Positions 55,205 through 64,000 of a stretch of DNA of 64,000 nucleotides are shown here, piece by piece. Source of the stretch: Eubacteriaceae bacterium (GTDB lineage: Bacteria; Bacillota; Clostridia; Peptostreptococcales; Anaerovoracaceae); the NCBI GenBank assembly GCA_022652985.1, contig JALCRY010000001.1, forward strand, positions 1 to 64,000, written 5' to 3'. A program made the position numbers and the translations under genes. The notes under the pieces were generated by a model, which saw only the letters and a program-made list of their open reading frames with translations, was not told where the DNA came from and did not search any database. The stretch's first letter is position 1, and the number at the start of each line of letters is the position of its first letter.

Positions 55205-56326
55205 ATGGATGCAGTAGGAATAATATTTGCAAATACATATGATGCCGACCTTAATGAGCTGACACAAAAACGGACACTGGCTGCTGTTCCTTTTGCGGGA
55301 AGATACAGACTGATAGATTTTACGCTGTCAAATATGGTCAACTCGGGTATCAGGAACATAGGCCTTATTACCAAGGGAAATTATCAGAGCCTTCTCGGAC
55401 ATGTGAGGACGGGAGCGGAATGGGATCTGGACCGCAAAAACAGCGGTCTGACAATATTACCGCCGTTCTCGACGATGGCCGGGGAAAGCATATATGACAA
55501 CAGGCTCGAAGCGCTGGCTTCCAATTTCTCGTTTTTAAGAAGGGCCAGAGAAAAATATGTGCTGATGTGCGACAGCAGTTACGTCGGCAATGTCGATCTT
55601 AAAGAGTATTTTGATTTTCATGTGCAAAGCGAAGCTGTGCTGACGGGTCTTTATTCTGATCAGGTCATGAACAATCAGAAAGGCGTCAAGGGAACAACGG
55701 CCATGGTGGACAGCGACGGCAGGATCACAGAAATGGAGATAACCAAAGAAAGCCCTGAAGGATCGAAGATCCTCATCAATACCTGGCTGATAGACCGTGA
55801 ACGCCTGATGGAGATAATCGAACAGGCGATCAGGGACAACAAGAGGAGTCTGAGACGCGATGTTATCATACCTGCCGTTGAAAAGCAGAAGATAATGGCG
55901 TTCAGAACAGACAGCAGGATACTCGCTCTGGATAATCTGCAGAGTTATCTTGCGAGCAATCTGGACCTTCTCGACAAAGATGTCAGGGCGGATATTCTCG
56001 GAACGGGCAAGGGGCGCCCGATACTGACGAAGACGAGAGACAGTGCGCCGACGAGGTACGGACACGAGTCGAAGACTTCTAATTCGCTGATCGCCGACGG
56101 GTGTGTTATTGAGGGAGATGTAAAAAACTCTGTTATTTTCAGAGGTGTACGCATCAAAAAAGGCGCCGTAGTCGAAAACAGTGTAATAATGCAGGATTCG
56201 ACAGTAGGCGAATATGTGAATCTGAATTATGCGATCCTGGATAAGAATGTTATCATACAGGACGGAAGGATGCTTTCCGGTTATATAACGCATCCGTTCT
56301 TCTGCCAGCGTAATTCTGTCATCTGA
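55205..56326 (+). CDS. glgD: Glucose-1-phosphate adenylyltransferase subunit GlgD
   Basis: The 373-residue GlgC homologue has a degenerate active site. Its N-terminal loop reads IIFANTYDADLNELTQKR instead of the LAGGxGxRL signature, so catalysis is not expected. Hexapeptide repeats fill the C-terminal part. GlgD forms heterotetramers with GlgC and tunes its activity. AAGGAGGG precedes the ATG, 17 bases after glgC. Confidence 0.94.
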   Translation: MDAVGIIFANTYDADLNELTQKRTLAAVPFAGRYRLIDFTLSNMVNSGIRNIGLITKGNYQSLLGHVRTGAEWDLDRKNSGLTILPPFSTMAGESIYDNRLEALASNFSFLRRAREKYVLMCDSSYVGNVDLKEYFDFHVQSEAVLTGLYSDQVMNNQKGVKGTTAMVDSDGRITEMEITKESPEGSKILINTWLIDRERLMEIIEQAIRDNKRSLRRDVIIPAVEKQKIMAFRTDSRILALDNLQSYLASNLDLLDKDVRADILGTGKGRPILTKTRDSAPTRYGHESKTSNSLIADGCVIEGDVKNSVIFRGVRIKKGAVVENSVIMQDSTVGEYVNLNYAILDKNVIIQDGRMLSGYITHPFFCQRNSVI

Positions 56327-56340
56327 TCGGAGATCATTAT

Positions 56341-58236
56341 ATGACATCAAACGAAGTACTAGTTATTTACAATTCAAGAGACGAACAGTTCAAACAGCCC
56401 CCCGGCGCAGTAAAAGCCGGGGAGCTGCTGAAGATAGACATTCTGGTTTCCTTAGCGGAAAGGGTCGACCATGCGAAGGTCGCGGTGATATGCGACAGAG
56501 ACGGCAGTACGGCATATTACGATATGAACGAACACAGTACGGAAGCAGAGACAGACGATTACTGCGCGTGGACGGCTGAGTTCAGGATAGCAGACAGGGG
56601 ACTGTACTGGTATTATTTCATAATCGGGAACAGTGAAGGCGAAAGGAAAATAGGCAGGTCGGGCGACAATAAAGCTGTTTTGTCCGGTGACCCGGTTTCT
56701 TCCTGGCAGCAGACAGTATACAGCCGCGATTTCGATGTCCCGGAATGGATAACCGGCGGAGTGTTTTATCATATTTTCGTCGACAGGTTTTACAGGGCGG
56801 GCACTGAAGAAGTGCTGCCGGGAAAAATCCTCAGAACTGACTGGGGCGGCATCCCCGATTACGGCCAGAACAGCGGCGGGGAGATCCTGAACAATGATTT
56901 CTTCGGCGGCGATCTGGCGGGAGTGAAGGAAAAGCTGCCGTATCTGGAGGAGCTCGGGGTCACATGCATTTATCTCAGTCCTGTGTTCGAAGCCTATTCG
57001 AATCACAAATATGATACCGGAAATTATATGCGTATAGATCCGATGTTCGGTACGGAAGATGATTTCAAAGCACTGTGCGCCGCCGCTTCCGCACGGGGGA
57101 TAAGGATCATCCTGGACGGAGTCTTTTCGCATACCGGCGCGGATTCGCTGTATTTCGACAAATACGGACATTACGGCGGTGAAGGCGCCTGGATGAACAG
57201 GGATTCCAGGTACAGAAACTGGTATTATTTCCATGAAGGAGAAGCATACGAAACCTGGTGGGGCATTGAGACTCTTCCGCGGGTGAGGAAAGATGATCCC
57301 GGATATACGGATTTCATCTGCGGCGAAAACGGAGTCGTCAGGCACTGGCTGCGCATGGGTGCTTCCGGATGGAGGCTGGATGTGGCGGACGAGCTGCCGA
57401 ATTCATTCCTGGCGAAGCTCGCGCGGGCGGCGAAGACCGAAAAGCATGATTCCATGATCATTGGCGAAGTGTGGGAAGATGCTTCAAATAAGATATCGTA
57501 TGACCAGCGGAAGAATTACTTCGAAGGGAATAAGCTGGATTCCGTCATGAATTATCCGTTCAAGAATGCAGTCATTGATTTTATCAGAGACGGCAATGCG
57601 CAGGAGATTCAGGAGACTGTCGAACTGATACTGGAGCATTACCCTGATGATGTAGTGAACTGTCTGATGAATATCCTCGGGACGCACGATACGCCGAGGA
57701 TACTGACAGCGCTGGCCGGAGATCTGCTTCCCGACAACGCTTCGCGTCAGGAGAAGGCCGAACACCGGCTGACTGAAAAGCAGCGCGCAGACGGCGAGAC
57801 GATGCTCAAAATAGCATGTGTGCTCCAGATGACACTACCGGGCGTTCCCTGTGTATATTACGGAGACGAGGCCGGAACGGAAGGCTATGCCGATCCTTTC
57901 AATAGAACATGTTTTCCGTGGGGCAGCGAGGACCGCGAACTGACGGAATGGTATAAAAAAATAATTTCGATCAGAAAAACTCACAAGGTGTATAAGAAAG
58001 GCAGATACAGAACTGCGGCCGCTATAAACGGGATATATGCTTTTGTGAGGTTTGATGAAGATCAGGCGATGATGACCGCGGTCAACTGCGGGGCTTCTGA
58101 GGAGATCGTTATTGCCGGCGGGCAATGGCGGGACCTGCTGACCGGAAGAATATTAAGCAATAATTTCACTGTTATTCCGGGAGAAATTCTTCTTCTGGAA
58201 AAACTGCAGGAGGAAAACAATGGATTACAGGAATAA
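56341..58236 (+). CDS. GH13 alpha-glucosidase/neopullulanase-like enzyme
   Basis: The 631-residue protein has a CBM34-like N-terminal domain (about 1-125) and a GH13 barrel. D347 in GWRLDVADELP is the nucleophile, E376 in IIGEVWED the acid and D450 in GTHDTPRI the third carboxylate. FYHIFVDRFYRAG is typical of the neopullulanase/cyclomaltodextrinase subgroup. With no signal peptide it acts inside the cell, probably on glycogen-derived maltodextrins. It sits between glgD and phosphoglucomutase in the same transcript. Confidence 0.88.
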   Translation: MTSNEVLVIYNSRDEQFKQPPGAVKAGELLKIDILVSLAERVDHAKVAVICDRDGSTAYYDMNEHSTEAETDDYCAWTAEFRIADRGLYWYYFIIGNSEGERKIGRSGDNKAVLSGDPVSSWQQTVYSRDFDVPEWITGGVFYHIFVDRFYRAGTEEVLPGKILRTDWGGIPDYGQNSGGEILNNDFFGGDLAGVKEKLPYLEELGVTCIYLSPVFEAYSNHKYDTGNYMRIDPMFGTEDDFKALCAAASARGIRIILDGVFSHTGADSLYFDKYGHYGGEGAWMNRDSRYRNWYYFHEGEAYETWWGIETLPRVRKDDPGYTDFICGENGVVRHWLRMGASGWRLDVADELPNSFLAKLARAAKTEKHDSMIIGEVWEDASNKISYDQRKNYFEGNKLDSVMNYPFKNAVIDFIRDGNAQEIQETVELILEHYPDDVVNCLMNILGTHDTPRILTALAGDLLPDNASRQEKAEHRLTEKQRADGETMLKIACVLQMTLPGVPCVYYGDEAGTEGYADPFNRTCFPWGSEDRELTEWYKKIISIRKTHKVYKKGRYRTAAAINGIYAFVRFDEDQAMMTAVNCGASEEIVIAGGQWRDLLTGRILSNNFTVIPGEILLLEKLQEENNGLQE

Positions 58237-59944
58237 TTACAACGAATGGCTCGAATCGGAATATGTGGATGAGGCGACAAAGGCGGAGCTGCGGGCGATC
58301 GCCGATGATGAAAAAGAAATCGAAGGGCGCTTCACGTCCATGCTGGATTTCGGGACGGCCGGACTGAGAGGGATAATGAGAGCCGGACTGAACGGCATGA
58401 ACATATATACTGTCAGATATGCGACCCAGGGGCTTGCAGATCTCATAAACACCTGCGGAGAAGATGCCGGCGGCGGAGTATCGATAGCGTACGACTCGAG
58501 GAACAACAGCGCGGAATTCGCCGAAGAAGCGGCAGCGGTCATAGCAGCGAACGGAATCAAAGTAAATCTTTTTGAGAGTCTCCGGCCGACGCCTGAACTG
58601 TCTTTCGCGATCAGAGAAACAGGCTCGATAGCGGGCATCAATATTACTGCCTCACACAATACGAAGGAGTATAACGGCTATAAGGTCTACTGGGCCGACG
58701 GGGCGCAGCTTCCGCCTGAACATGCGGAGAAGGTTTCGGCGCAGCTAGGCAGGATCAATATTTTCAGAGATGTCAAGACCATGGATCTGAAAAAAGCCGC
58801 TGCGGACGGCATGGTCACGATGCTTGGCGCCGAGATGGATGAAAAGTACATGGAAAAAGTCCTGGAGCAGTCGGTCGGCAGAAAGTATGTCGATGCTGTG
58901 GCCGATGATTTTACGATCATCTATACGCCTTTCCATGGTTCGGGATATAAACTTGTGCCCGAGGTCCTGAAAAGGCTGGGGATGAAACATGTGCTGACGG
59001 TAAAAGAGCAGATGGAGCCGGACGGCGATTTCCCGACAGTCGCCTCTCCTAATCCTGAGAATAAGGAAGGCTTCAATATAGCTATCGAAATGGCGAAGAA
59101 GAGCGGAGTGGATCTTATCATCGGTACTGATCCGGACGGGGACAGGTGCGGGACAGTAGTCAGGAACGGTGATGATTATGAGACGCTCAGCGGGAATCAG
59201 ATGGGCGTTCTGCTGCTGGATTATCTTATCACTGCCAAGAGAGAGCAGGGGATACTGGCGGAGAACAGCGCGGCTGTCAAGAGCATAGTGTCTACGACGA
59301 TGGCCAATAAGGTATGCGAGCAGAACGGCATCAAGCTGTTCGAAACACTTACAGGATTCAAATTCATCGGAGAAAAAATCAAGGAGTTCGAAACGACGGG
59401 AGAGTATACCTTCCTCTTCGGATTTGAAGAAAGCTACGGTTATCTCAGCGGTACATATGCGAGAGACAAGGACGCGGTAGTCGCTTCTATGCTGATCGCC
59501 GAAATGGCCTGCAGATATAAAATGAACGGTATGAATCTTTATGAAGCCATGCAGGAACTGTATAAAAAATACGGCTATTTCAGTGAGAAGGTCGTCTCAT
59601 ATACCATTGAAGGATTTGACGGGCCTCAGAAAATGGCCGGGATCATGTCTGGTCTGCGTTCAGATCCGCCGCAGAGCATAGGCGGCATGAAGGTTAACAG
59701 AATAAGAGATTATGACAATAGAACCGTCAAAGATGTAAACACAGGCGCCGTTGAGGAAACGGGTCTCCCGGGCAGTAATGTCCTGTTCTACGATCTGGAG
59801 GACGGCTGTTCCGCGATCGTCAGACCGTCGGGAACAGAACCTAAAATAAAACTATATGTCATGGCAAAAGCCGCTGACAGAAGTTCTGTTGAGCAGAGAG
59901 TGGATTCGATCGTTGCCGACGGTTCAGAGCTGCTGAAAGCCTGA
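58220..59944 (+). CDS. Phosphoglucomutase/phosphomannomutase
   Basis: The 574-residue alpha-D-phosphohexomutase links glucose-6-phosphate with glucose-1-phosphate. The phosphoserine is S145 in TASHNTKEYNGYKVYW, the metal loop is GTDPDGDR (about 303-309), the sugar loop is FEESYGYL and the phosphate-binding end is RPSGTEPKIKLY. It starts 17 bases inside the preceding gene, so translation is coupled. It connects glycogen metabolism to glycolysis. Confidence 0.93.
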   Translation: MDYRNNYNEWLESEYVDEATKAELRAIADDEKEIEGRFTSMLDFGTAGLRGIMRAGLNGMNIYTVRYATQGLADLINTCGEDAGGGVSIAYDSRNNSAEFAEEAAAVIAANGIKVNLFESLRPTPELSFAIRETGSIAGINITASHNTKEYNGYKVYWADGAQLPPEHAEKVSAQLGRINIFRDVKTMDLKKAAADGMVTMLGAEMDEKYMEKVLEQSVGRKYVDAVADDFTIIYTPFHGSGYKLVPEVLKRLGMKHVLTVKEQMEPDGDFPTVASPNPENKEGFNIAIEMAKKSGVDLIIGTDPDGDRCGTVVRNGDDYETLSGNQMGVLLLDYLITAKREQGILAENSAAVKSIVSTTMANKVCEQNGIKLFETLTGFKFIGEKIKEFETTGEYTFLFGFEESYGYLSGTYARDKDAVVASMLIAEMACRYKMNGMNLYEAMQELYKKYGYFSEKVVSYTIEGFDGPQKMAGIMSGLRSDPPQSIGGMKVNRIRDYDNRTVKDVNTGAVEETGLPGSNVLFYDLEDGCSAIVRPSGTEPKIKLYVMAKAADRSSVEQRVDSIVADGSELLKA

Positions 59945-59958
59945 GCCGCGAGCTGAGG

Positions 59959-61026
59959 TCAGCGTGAAAGTTCTTCGAAAGGAAGAAGTCCGCTGACCGC
60001 ATCTTCCGCAGTCACGCAGAGCGCGCCTTCGGTAAGAGCAAGGTCAATGCAGTCACGGAAGTCATAGCCTCTCAGCATGGCGGATAAATATGCTGCTATA
60101 GAAGTATCGCCGGCCCCGAGCCCCGATACTTCTTTTTGGGCTTTTTTGGCCGGTGCGCTGCCGGACACGCCGATCCAGCTGTCCATCGAGCCCGTACTGA
60201 TCTCCAGCCGGTCTTCTATGCTTCTGATAACAGCTTCTCCGGCGTTCTCAAAGTACATGCCGTCAGAACCGCATTTGATCAGAATGTTGGATGCGCCGAG
60301 TTCTCTGGCTCTTCGCGCTGTCATTTCCGGCGGCTCTTTGGCATGAGCTCCCGTCATATATTTCAGTTCATCGATACTCGGAACAAAGAAATCGGTATAA
60401 GGGAGCACTTCTGCCAGAAATTCCTGCCAGTCGCAGTCTGCGGCGTCCGAAGACGGATCTACGGCGCACATGTCAAGCGATGTCAGCATGCCGGCTTCCT
60501 GGGCGGCACTGAAAATGCGAACGAGTTCGCGGCCGCTGTTCTCATATATTTTTTTCATCGAAGGCGGATGCCCGAAGTGGAGCAGGCTGCAGCCGCGCAG
60601 AAGATCGAAATCAATGTCGTCGAAGCCGAAATCATCATTTGCCCCCGGGTTCTGCAGGATCGACCGGTCGAGTCCGGCAGGAGAGATTATGACGCTCCAG
60701 GCGGTATAGACATCGTCAGAGCGGATTATTCCGGCGGACGTGCCGGCGCCGCCTGCATCGTCCAGCATCCTGCACAGCATATCGCCGAAAGGATCATTGC
60801 CTGTTTTGCCGCATATTACGGTATCTATCCCGAACAGGTTCATGGCGAGACCTGTATTGCCGGGACTTCCGCCCGGGTGTACACCTGAACCTTCTATATG
60901 AGTTATCCTGCCGGGGATGATGACATCGGCGACCGAGCCCGCTTTCTTATTTGTAAAATGCGGGATGATATCTATTCCTATATTGCCGGCACATGCCGCT
61001 TTTCTTTTTTTTATTTCTTCAGCCAT
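59959..61026 (-). CDS. PfkB family sugar kinase
   Basis: The 355-residue ribokinase-type enzyme ends with SGLGAGDTSIAAYLSAML, whose GAGD (near 306) contains the catalytic aspartate. GSGVHPGGSPGNTGLAMNLFG forms the sugar-binding part. It phosphorylates a sugar or nucleoside with ATP; its place beside malQ suggests a hexose from maltodextrin, but this is inference. It overlaps malQ by 16 bases on the same strand. Confidence 0.85.
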   Translation of the reverse strand: MAEEIKKRKAACAGNIGIDIIPHFTNKKAGSVADVIIPGRITHIEGSGVHPGGSPGNTGLAMNLFGIDTVICGKTGNDPFGDMLCRMLDDAGGAGTSAGIIRSDDVYTAWSVIISPAGLDRSILQNPGANDDFGFDDIDFDLLRGCSLLHFGHPPSMKKIYENSGRELVRIFSAAQEAGMLTSLDMCAVDPSSDAADCDWQEFLAEVLPYTDFFVPSIDELKYMTGAHAKEPPEMTARRARELGASNILIKCGSDGMYFENAGEAVIRSIEDRLEISTGSMDSWIGVSGSAPAKKAQKEVSGLGAGDTSIAAYLSAMLRGYDFRDCIDLALTEGALCVTAEDAVSGLLPFEELSR

Positions 61027-62498
61027 TCTGTTCTTCCGTACATCTCTGACATCTCCGCCATGCGGTCCGCCAGTCTTTTTGTAAATTCACTGTATGTCAT
61101 TCGCCAGCGCCAGTTTCCCTGAGCTGTCCCCGGAACATTTATCCGGGAATCGCTGCCGAGATTCAGCCAGTCCTGTATAGGTATTATACATGTATCGGCA
61201 ATGCTGCTTTCAGCCAGTCTGATCATTTCCGCCGCGACAGTGTCGCCGGCGATATCGGTGCGCCCGGTATATGAGCGGAACCAGTGCCTTTTTTCCCGGT
61301 CCAGATTGGCGAACCATCCGCGCGAGGTGTCGTTATCATGGGTGCCGGTGTATACGATACAGTTCTTTATATAATTATGTGGGAGATATTCGCTGTCATC
61401 CCCGCCGAACGCAAACTGGAGGACTTTCATGCCCGGCAGTCCGTTTTTAGTGATCATTTCCCGTACTGAGTCATCTATGAATCCCAGATCTTCCGCAATA
61501 TACCGTTTTTTGCCGATCTTCTTATCCACGTAATTGAAGAAAGGAAGCCCGGGACCTGCGATCCAGCGGCCGTTCACAGCGGTGGTTTCCCCGGATTTTA
61601 TGCTGTAGAACGAGTCGAATCCGCGGTAATGATCGAGCCGGACGATATCGTACAGGCGGAAATTGTGCTGTATGCGCGATACCCACCAGCGGTACGAATG
61701 CCTGCGTATGCTGTTCCAGTTGTATATCGGATTTCCCCAGAGCTGTCCTTTGGGTGCATAATCGTCCGGAGGGCATCCGGCGACGGATAAAGGACGCTTG
61801 TTGCGGTCCAGCATGAAAAGATATGAGTTCGCCCAGCAGTCAGCGCTGTCCAGAGCCGTGTAGATAGGCAGATCGCCGATTATCTCGATCCCGTGAGCGT
61901 TGGCATGATGTTTCAGGGCCATCCATTCAAGTGACAGTTCATACTGCTCCCATTTATAGAATTCAATATCGTCGTTGAGCATTTCTCTGTACCGGTCCAG
62001 AGCGTCCTGCTTTCTGAGCATTATATCTTTGTCCCATTCAGACCACGAAACGTGATGGAAATGTTCCTTGACAGCCATGAACAGCGAATAATCATCGAGC
62101 CAGCCGGCATTCGACGCTGTGAAGTTCTTAAAGTCAAGTGTGGGCGAGAAGCCGCGGTATGCTATGCGCAAAAGCTCGGAGCGTCTTTCGAAGAGCCTGC
62201 CGTAATCTATATATCGCGGATCTATTCCGAAATCCCTCGTTGAGAAGTCATGTCTGTCCAGCAGACCTTTTCTGACAAGTACGATGGGATCTATAAAGTA
62301 GGGATTCACCGCGAAAGACGAAAGCGGCGCATATGGTGAATCACCGGCTCCGGTCGGACCCAGCGGCAGTATTTGCCAGTATTTTTGTTTAGCTTCTTCA
62401 AGCCTGAAAATAAATTCGTAAGCTTCCCTGGAAAAGCAGCCTATGCCGTAGTGGGAAGGGAGCGAAAAAACAGGCATCAGGACTCCGCTTGCTCTCAT
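61011..62498 (-). CDS. malQ: 4-alpha-glucanotransferase
   Basis: The 495-residue GH77 enzyme moves maltosyl units between glucan chains. The start at 62498 follows GGAGG and gives the family N-terminus (SGVLMPVFSLPSHYGIGCFS); an in-frame ATG at 62534 lacks support. IVRLDHYRGFD carries the nucleophile aspartate, IAEDLG the acid/base glutamate and GTHDNDT the third carboxylate. It works with glgP and the GH13 enzymes to recycle short chains. Confidence 0.95.
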   Translation of the reverse strand: MRASGVLMPVFSLPSHYGIGCFSREAYEFIFRLEEAKQKYWQILPLGPTGAGDSPYAPLSSFAVNPYFIDPIVLVRKGLLDRHDFSTRDFGIDPRYIDYGRLFERRSELLRIAYRGFSPTLDFKNFTASNAGWLDDYSLFMAVKEHFHHVSWSEWDKDIMLRKQDALDRYREMLNDDIEFYKWEQYELSLEWMALKHHANAHGIEIIGDLPIYTALDSADCWANSYLFMLDRNKRPLSVAGCPPDDYAPKGQLWGNPIYNWNSIRRHSYRWWVSRIQHNFRLYDIVRLDHYRGFDSFYSIKSGETTAVNGRWIAGPGLPFFNYVDKKIGKKRYIAEDLGFIDDSVREMITKNGLPGMKVLQFAFGGDDSEYLPHNYIKNCIVYTGTHDNDTSRGWFANLDREKRHWFRSYTGRTDIAGDTVAAEMIRLAESSIADTCIIPIQDWLNLGSDSRINVPGTAQGNWRWRMTYSEFTKRLADRMAEMSEMYGRTEWLKK

Positions 62499-62558
62499 GA
62501 GATCCTCCGTTGTTTTTTTTAGATGCGAGTACATTTTAACACAATTCCGATGTGATGT

Positions 62559-62586
62559 TAGACTTTATTTCAAAATGAACTATAAT
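62559..62586 (+). promoter_or_regulatory. Promoter for the downstream GH13 gene
   Basis: TAGACT (62559-62564) and TATAAT (62581-62586) are 16 bases apart. The same TAGACT hexamer serves as the proposed -35 of glgA, which is suggestive but may be chance. Confidence 0.55.
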
Positions 62587-62621
62587 ATAGAAAAGATACA
62601 TTTGGCAAAGGGGGTATTGAC

Positions 62622-63920
62622 ATGTGGGCATTCAATAAAGTTTTTTATCAGATCTACACTTTGAAATTCTGCGGGGCACCTGCGGAAAATGACGGAGTGG
62701 TGCAGCCGAGGATACGCAAAATAAGGGAATGGATACCGTATTTCAACGATATTGGCGTTGATGCAGTTTATCTTTGTCCTGTTTTCTGCAGCGATACGCA
62801 CGGTTACGATACGAAGGATTACGGCCATCTCGATGAGAGACTGGGCACTGACAATGATCTGAAAACACTTGTCGCAGAAATGCACAAAAACGGAATTAAA
62901 GTAATACTGGACGGAGTTTTCAATCATGTAGGAAGAAATTTTGCGGCATTTGCAGACGTGCGTGAAAACAGAGAAAATTCAAGATACCGCGACTGGTTTT
63001 ATCTCGATTTCGGCAGAGATTCCCAATACGGCGACGGTTTTTACTATGAGGGCTGGGAAGGCCACTTTGAACTTGTAAAGCTCAACGATGAAAATCCTGA
63101 GGTAATAAAATATCTGGAAGATCAGGCCGTTTCCTGGATCGATAAATACGATATAGACGGTCTCAGACTGGATGTTGCGTATTCGCTTCCGGATGTATTT
63201 CTGGCCGGACTGCGCGATGTCTGCCGCGGCAGAAAAGAAGATTTTTTCATCATTGGCGAAACCATTGATGATAATTACGAGCGTCTGCTGAACAACATGG
63301 ACAGCGTAACGAATTATCAGTCCTACAAGGGACTGTGGTCAAGCTTCAATTCCGGAAATCTGTTCGAGATAGCGGATACTTTCAGACGGCAGTTCAATGA
63401 GATGCTGCCGGGGAGCCATCTTTTCAATTTCCTGGACAATCATGATGTTTCCAGGATCGCTTCCAAACTGAATGATCCTCTGCTTCTCGGCCCGATATAC
63501 GGTCTTCTGTTTGCTATGCCGGGCATACCGTGTGTATATTACGGAAGCGAATGGCGGGCAAAGGGAAGCATAGATGAAGGGCAGCCGGATGATGTCGTCA
63601 GGCCGTACTTCGGTGTGCCTATGCCGGATGAAATGACGATCTGGATCAAATGGCTGATCAAGCTGCACAAAGAAAACAAGGCTTTTATTTACGGAGGATA
63701 CAGGCAGCTGTATCTTACGAATGAGCAGCTGGTTTTTGAAAGAGCGTTTGAAGATGACCGGATCGTGGTCGGCCTGAATATCAGCGATACTGAAGTACAT
63801 GTTGATTTCGACGCCGGCGCAGAACAGGGCATGGACATCCTTTCGGGTCATCGTCACAACTTCGGCGGAGGGACAGATCTGGCGCCGAGAAGCATATATT
63901 ACTGGTACATAGAAGGCTAA
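62622..63920 (+). CDS. Short GH13 alpha-amylase family enzyme
   Basis: The 432-residue protein has a compact GH13 barrel without an N-terminal carbohydrate module. DGVFNHVG, D184 in GLRLDVAYSLP, E213 in IIGETIDDN and D275 in LDNHDVSRI provide the complete catalytic set. It begins directly with FNKVFYQIYTLKFCGAP, similar to intracellular maltodextrin-active enzymes of Clostridia. No signal peptide is seen. It differs from the larger GH13 gene upstream, so the two probably act on different chain lengths. Confidence 0.87.
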   Translation: MWAFNKVFYQIYTLKFCGAPAENDGVVQPRIRKIREWIPYFNDIGVDAVYLCPVFCSDTHGYDTKDYGHLDERLGTDNDLKTLVAEMHKNGIKVILDGVFNHVGRNFAAFADVRENRENSRYRDWFYLDFGRDSQYGDGFYYEGWEGHFELVKLNDENPEVIKYLEDQAVSWIDKYDIDGLRLDVAYSLPDVFLAGLRDVCRGRKEDFFIIGETIDDNYERLLNNMDSVTNYQSYKGLWSSFNSGNLFEIADTFRRQFNEMLPGSHLFNFLDNHDVSRIASKLNDPLLLGPIYGLLFAMPGIPCVYYGSEWRAKGSIDEGQPDDVVRPYFGVPMPDEMTIWIKWLIKLHKENKAFIYGGYRQLYLTNEQLVFERAFEDDRIVVGLNISDTEVHVDFDAGAEQGMDILSGHRHNFGGGTDLAPRSIYYWYIEG

Positions 63921-63931
63921 GGAGGAAAATT

Positions 63932-64000
63932 ATGGATCTCAGAGTTGAATTGAAAAACACAGGTATCGGCGAAGCTGTCGCTTCAAGAAGAAATGAAGCA
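63932..64000 (+). CDS. Start of an unidentified gene (cut by the window edge)
   Basis: An ATG at 63932 follows a strong AAGGAGG site 12 bases after the GH13 stop, and the frame stays open to the edge. The 23 visible residues begin MDLRVELKNTGIGEA and are not enough to name a family. It is co-transcribed with the GH13 enzyme. Confidence 0.55.
   Translation, partial: MDLRVELKNTGIGEAVASRRNEA

Noticed and set aside
1-64000. tRNA genes, CRISPR arrays, insertion sequences or prophage genes
   Set aside because: I found no T-loop/acceptor pattern, regularly spaced repeats, transposase or integrase motifs. The long co-directional housekeeping runs also argue against recent insertion.

Overview
The window is a stretch of bacterial chromosome of moderate GC content. 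It holds about 53 protein genes, one RNase P RNA and one probable structured leader RNA. I see no mobile elements, tRNAs, rRNAs or CRISPR arrays. The gene set and local order point to a strictly anaerobic, low-to-mid GC Firmicute of the Clostridia, perhaps near Mogibacterium/Anaerovoracaceae. Supporting signs are rpoD followed by trmK and yqfO, an M16 peptidase next to dut, GlgC/GlgD pairs, a butyryl/acetyl-CoA transferase, a giant 2-hydroxyacyl-CoA dehydratase activase fusion, UPF0210 with an ACT protein, strong AGGAGG ribosome sites and frequent TTG starts. The family placement is inference.

Layout. 0.1-5.7 kb: one likely operon with a DUF975 membrane protein, a D-aspartate-ligase-like ATP-grasp enzyme, an aspartate/glutamate racemase, a MurE-type ligase lacking the DAP motif, and a two-subunit ThrE-type transporter. 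This looks like a cell-wall precursor cassette. 5.7-12.1 kb: separately promoted genes for a carboxylase/decarboxylase subunit, a short secreted leucine-rich-repeat protein, two aminopeptidases and a CoA transferase. 12.3-15.9 kb: NAD kinase, an RluA pseudouridine synthase and oligoendopeptidase F. 15.9-28.1 kb: a long co-directional housekeeping run (murI, acidic protein, MBL hydrolase, M16 peptidase, dut, phosphate transport pair, dgt, dnaG, rpoD, trmK, yqfO, rnpB).

28.1-39.2 kb: MATE exporter, 1418-residue activase/dehydratase fusion, YebC regulator, an archaeal-type D-aminoacyl-tRNA deacylase, a formate/nitrite channel behind a structured leader, a P1 peptidase and a D,D-carboxypeptidase. 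39.4-47.9 kb: ABC exporter of MacB/FtsX type, shikimate kinase, nitroreductase, UPF0210/ACT pair, an Elp3-like radical SAM protein and a DUF6873 protein. 47.9-64 kb: a compact glycogen locus (glgP, glgA, glgB, glgC, glgD, two GH13 glucosidases, phosphoglucomutase, sugar kinase, malQ), with divergent promoters between glgA and glgB.

D-amino-acid chemistry recurs across the window: a racemase and D-Asp-type ligase, MurI, a D,D-carboxypeptidase and a DtdA-like deacylase that would protect translation from D-aminoacyl-tRNAs. The most interesting candidates are the D-Asp/MurE/ThrE cassette with its unusual MurE specificity loop, the divergent bacterial DtdA, the unassigned leader RNA before the formate channel, and the phased A-tracts and direct repeats upstream of dnaG-rpoD.
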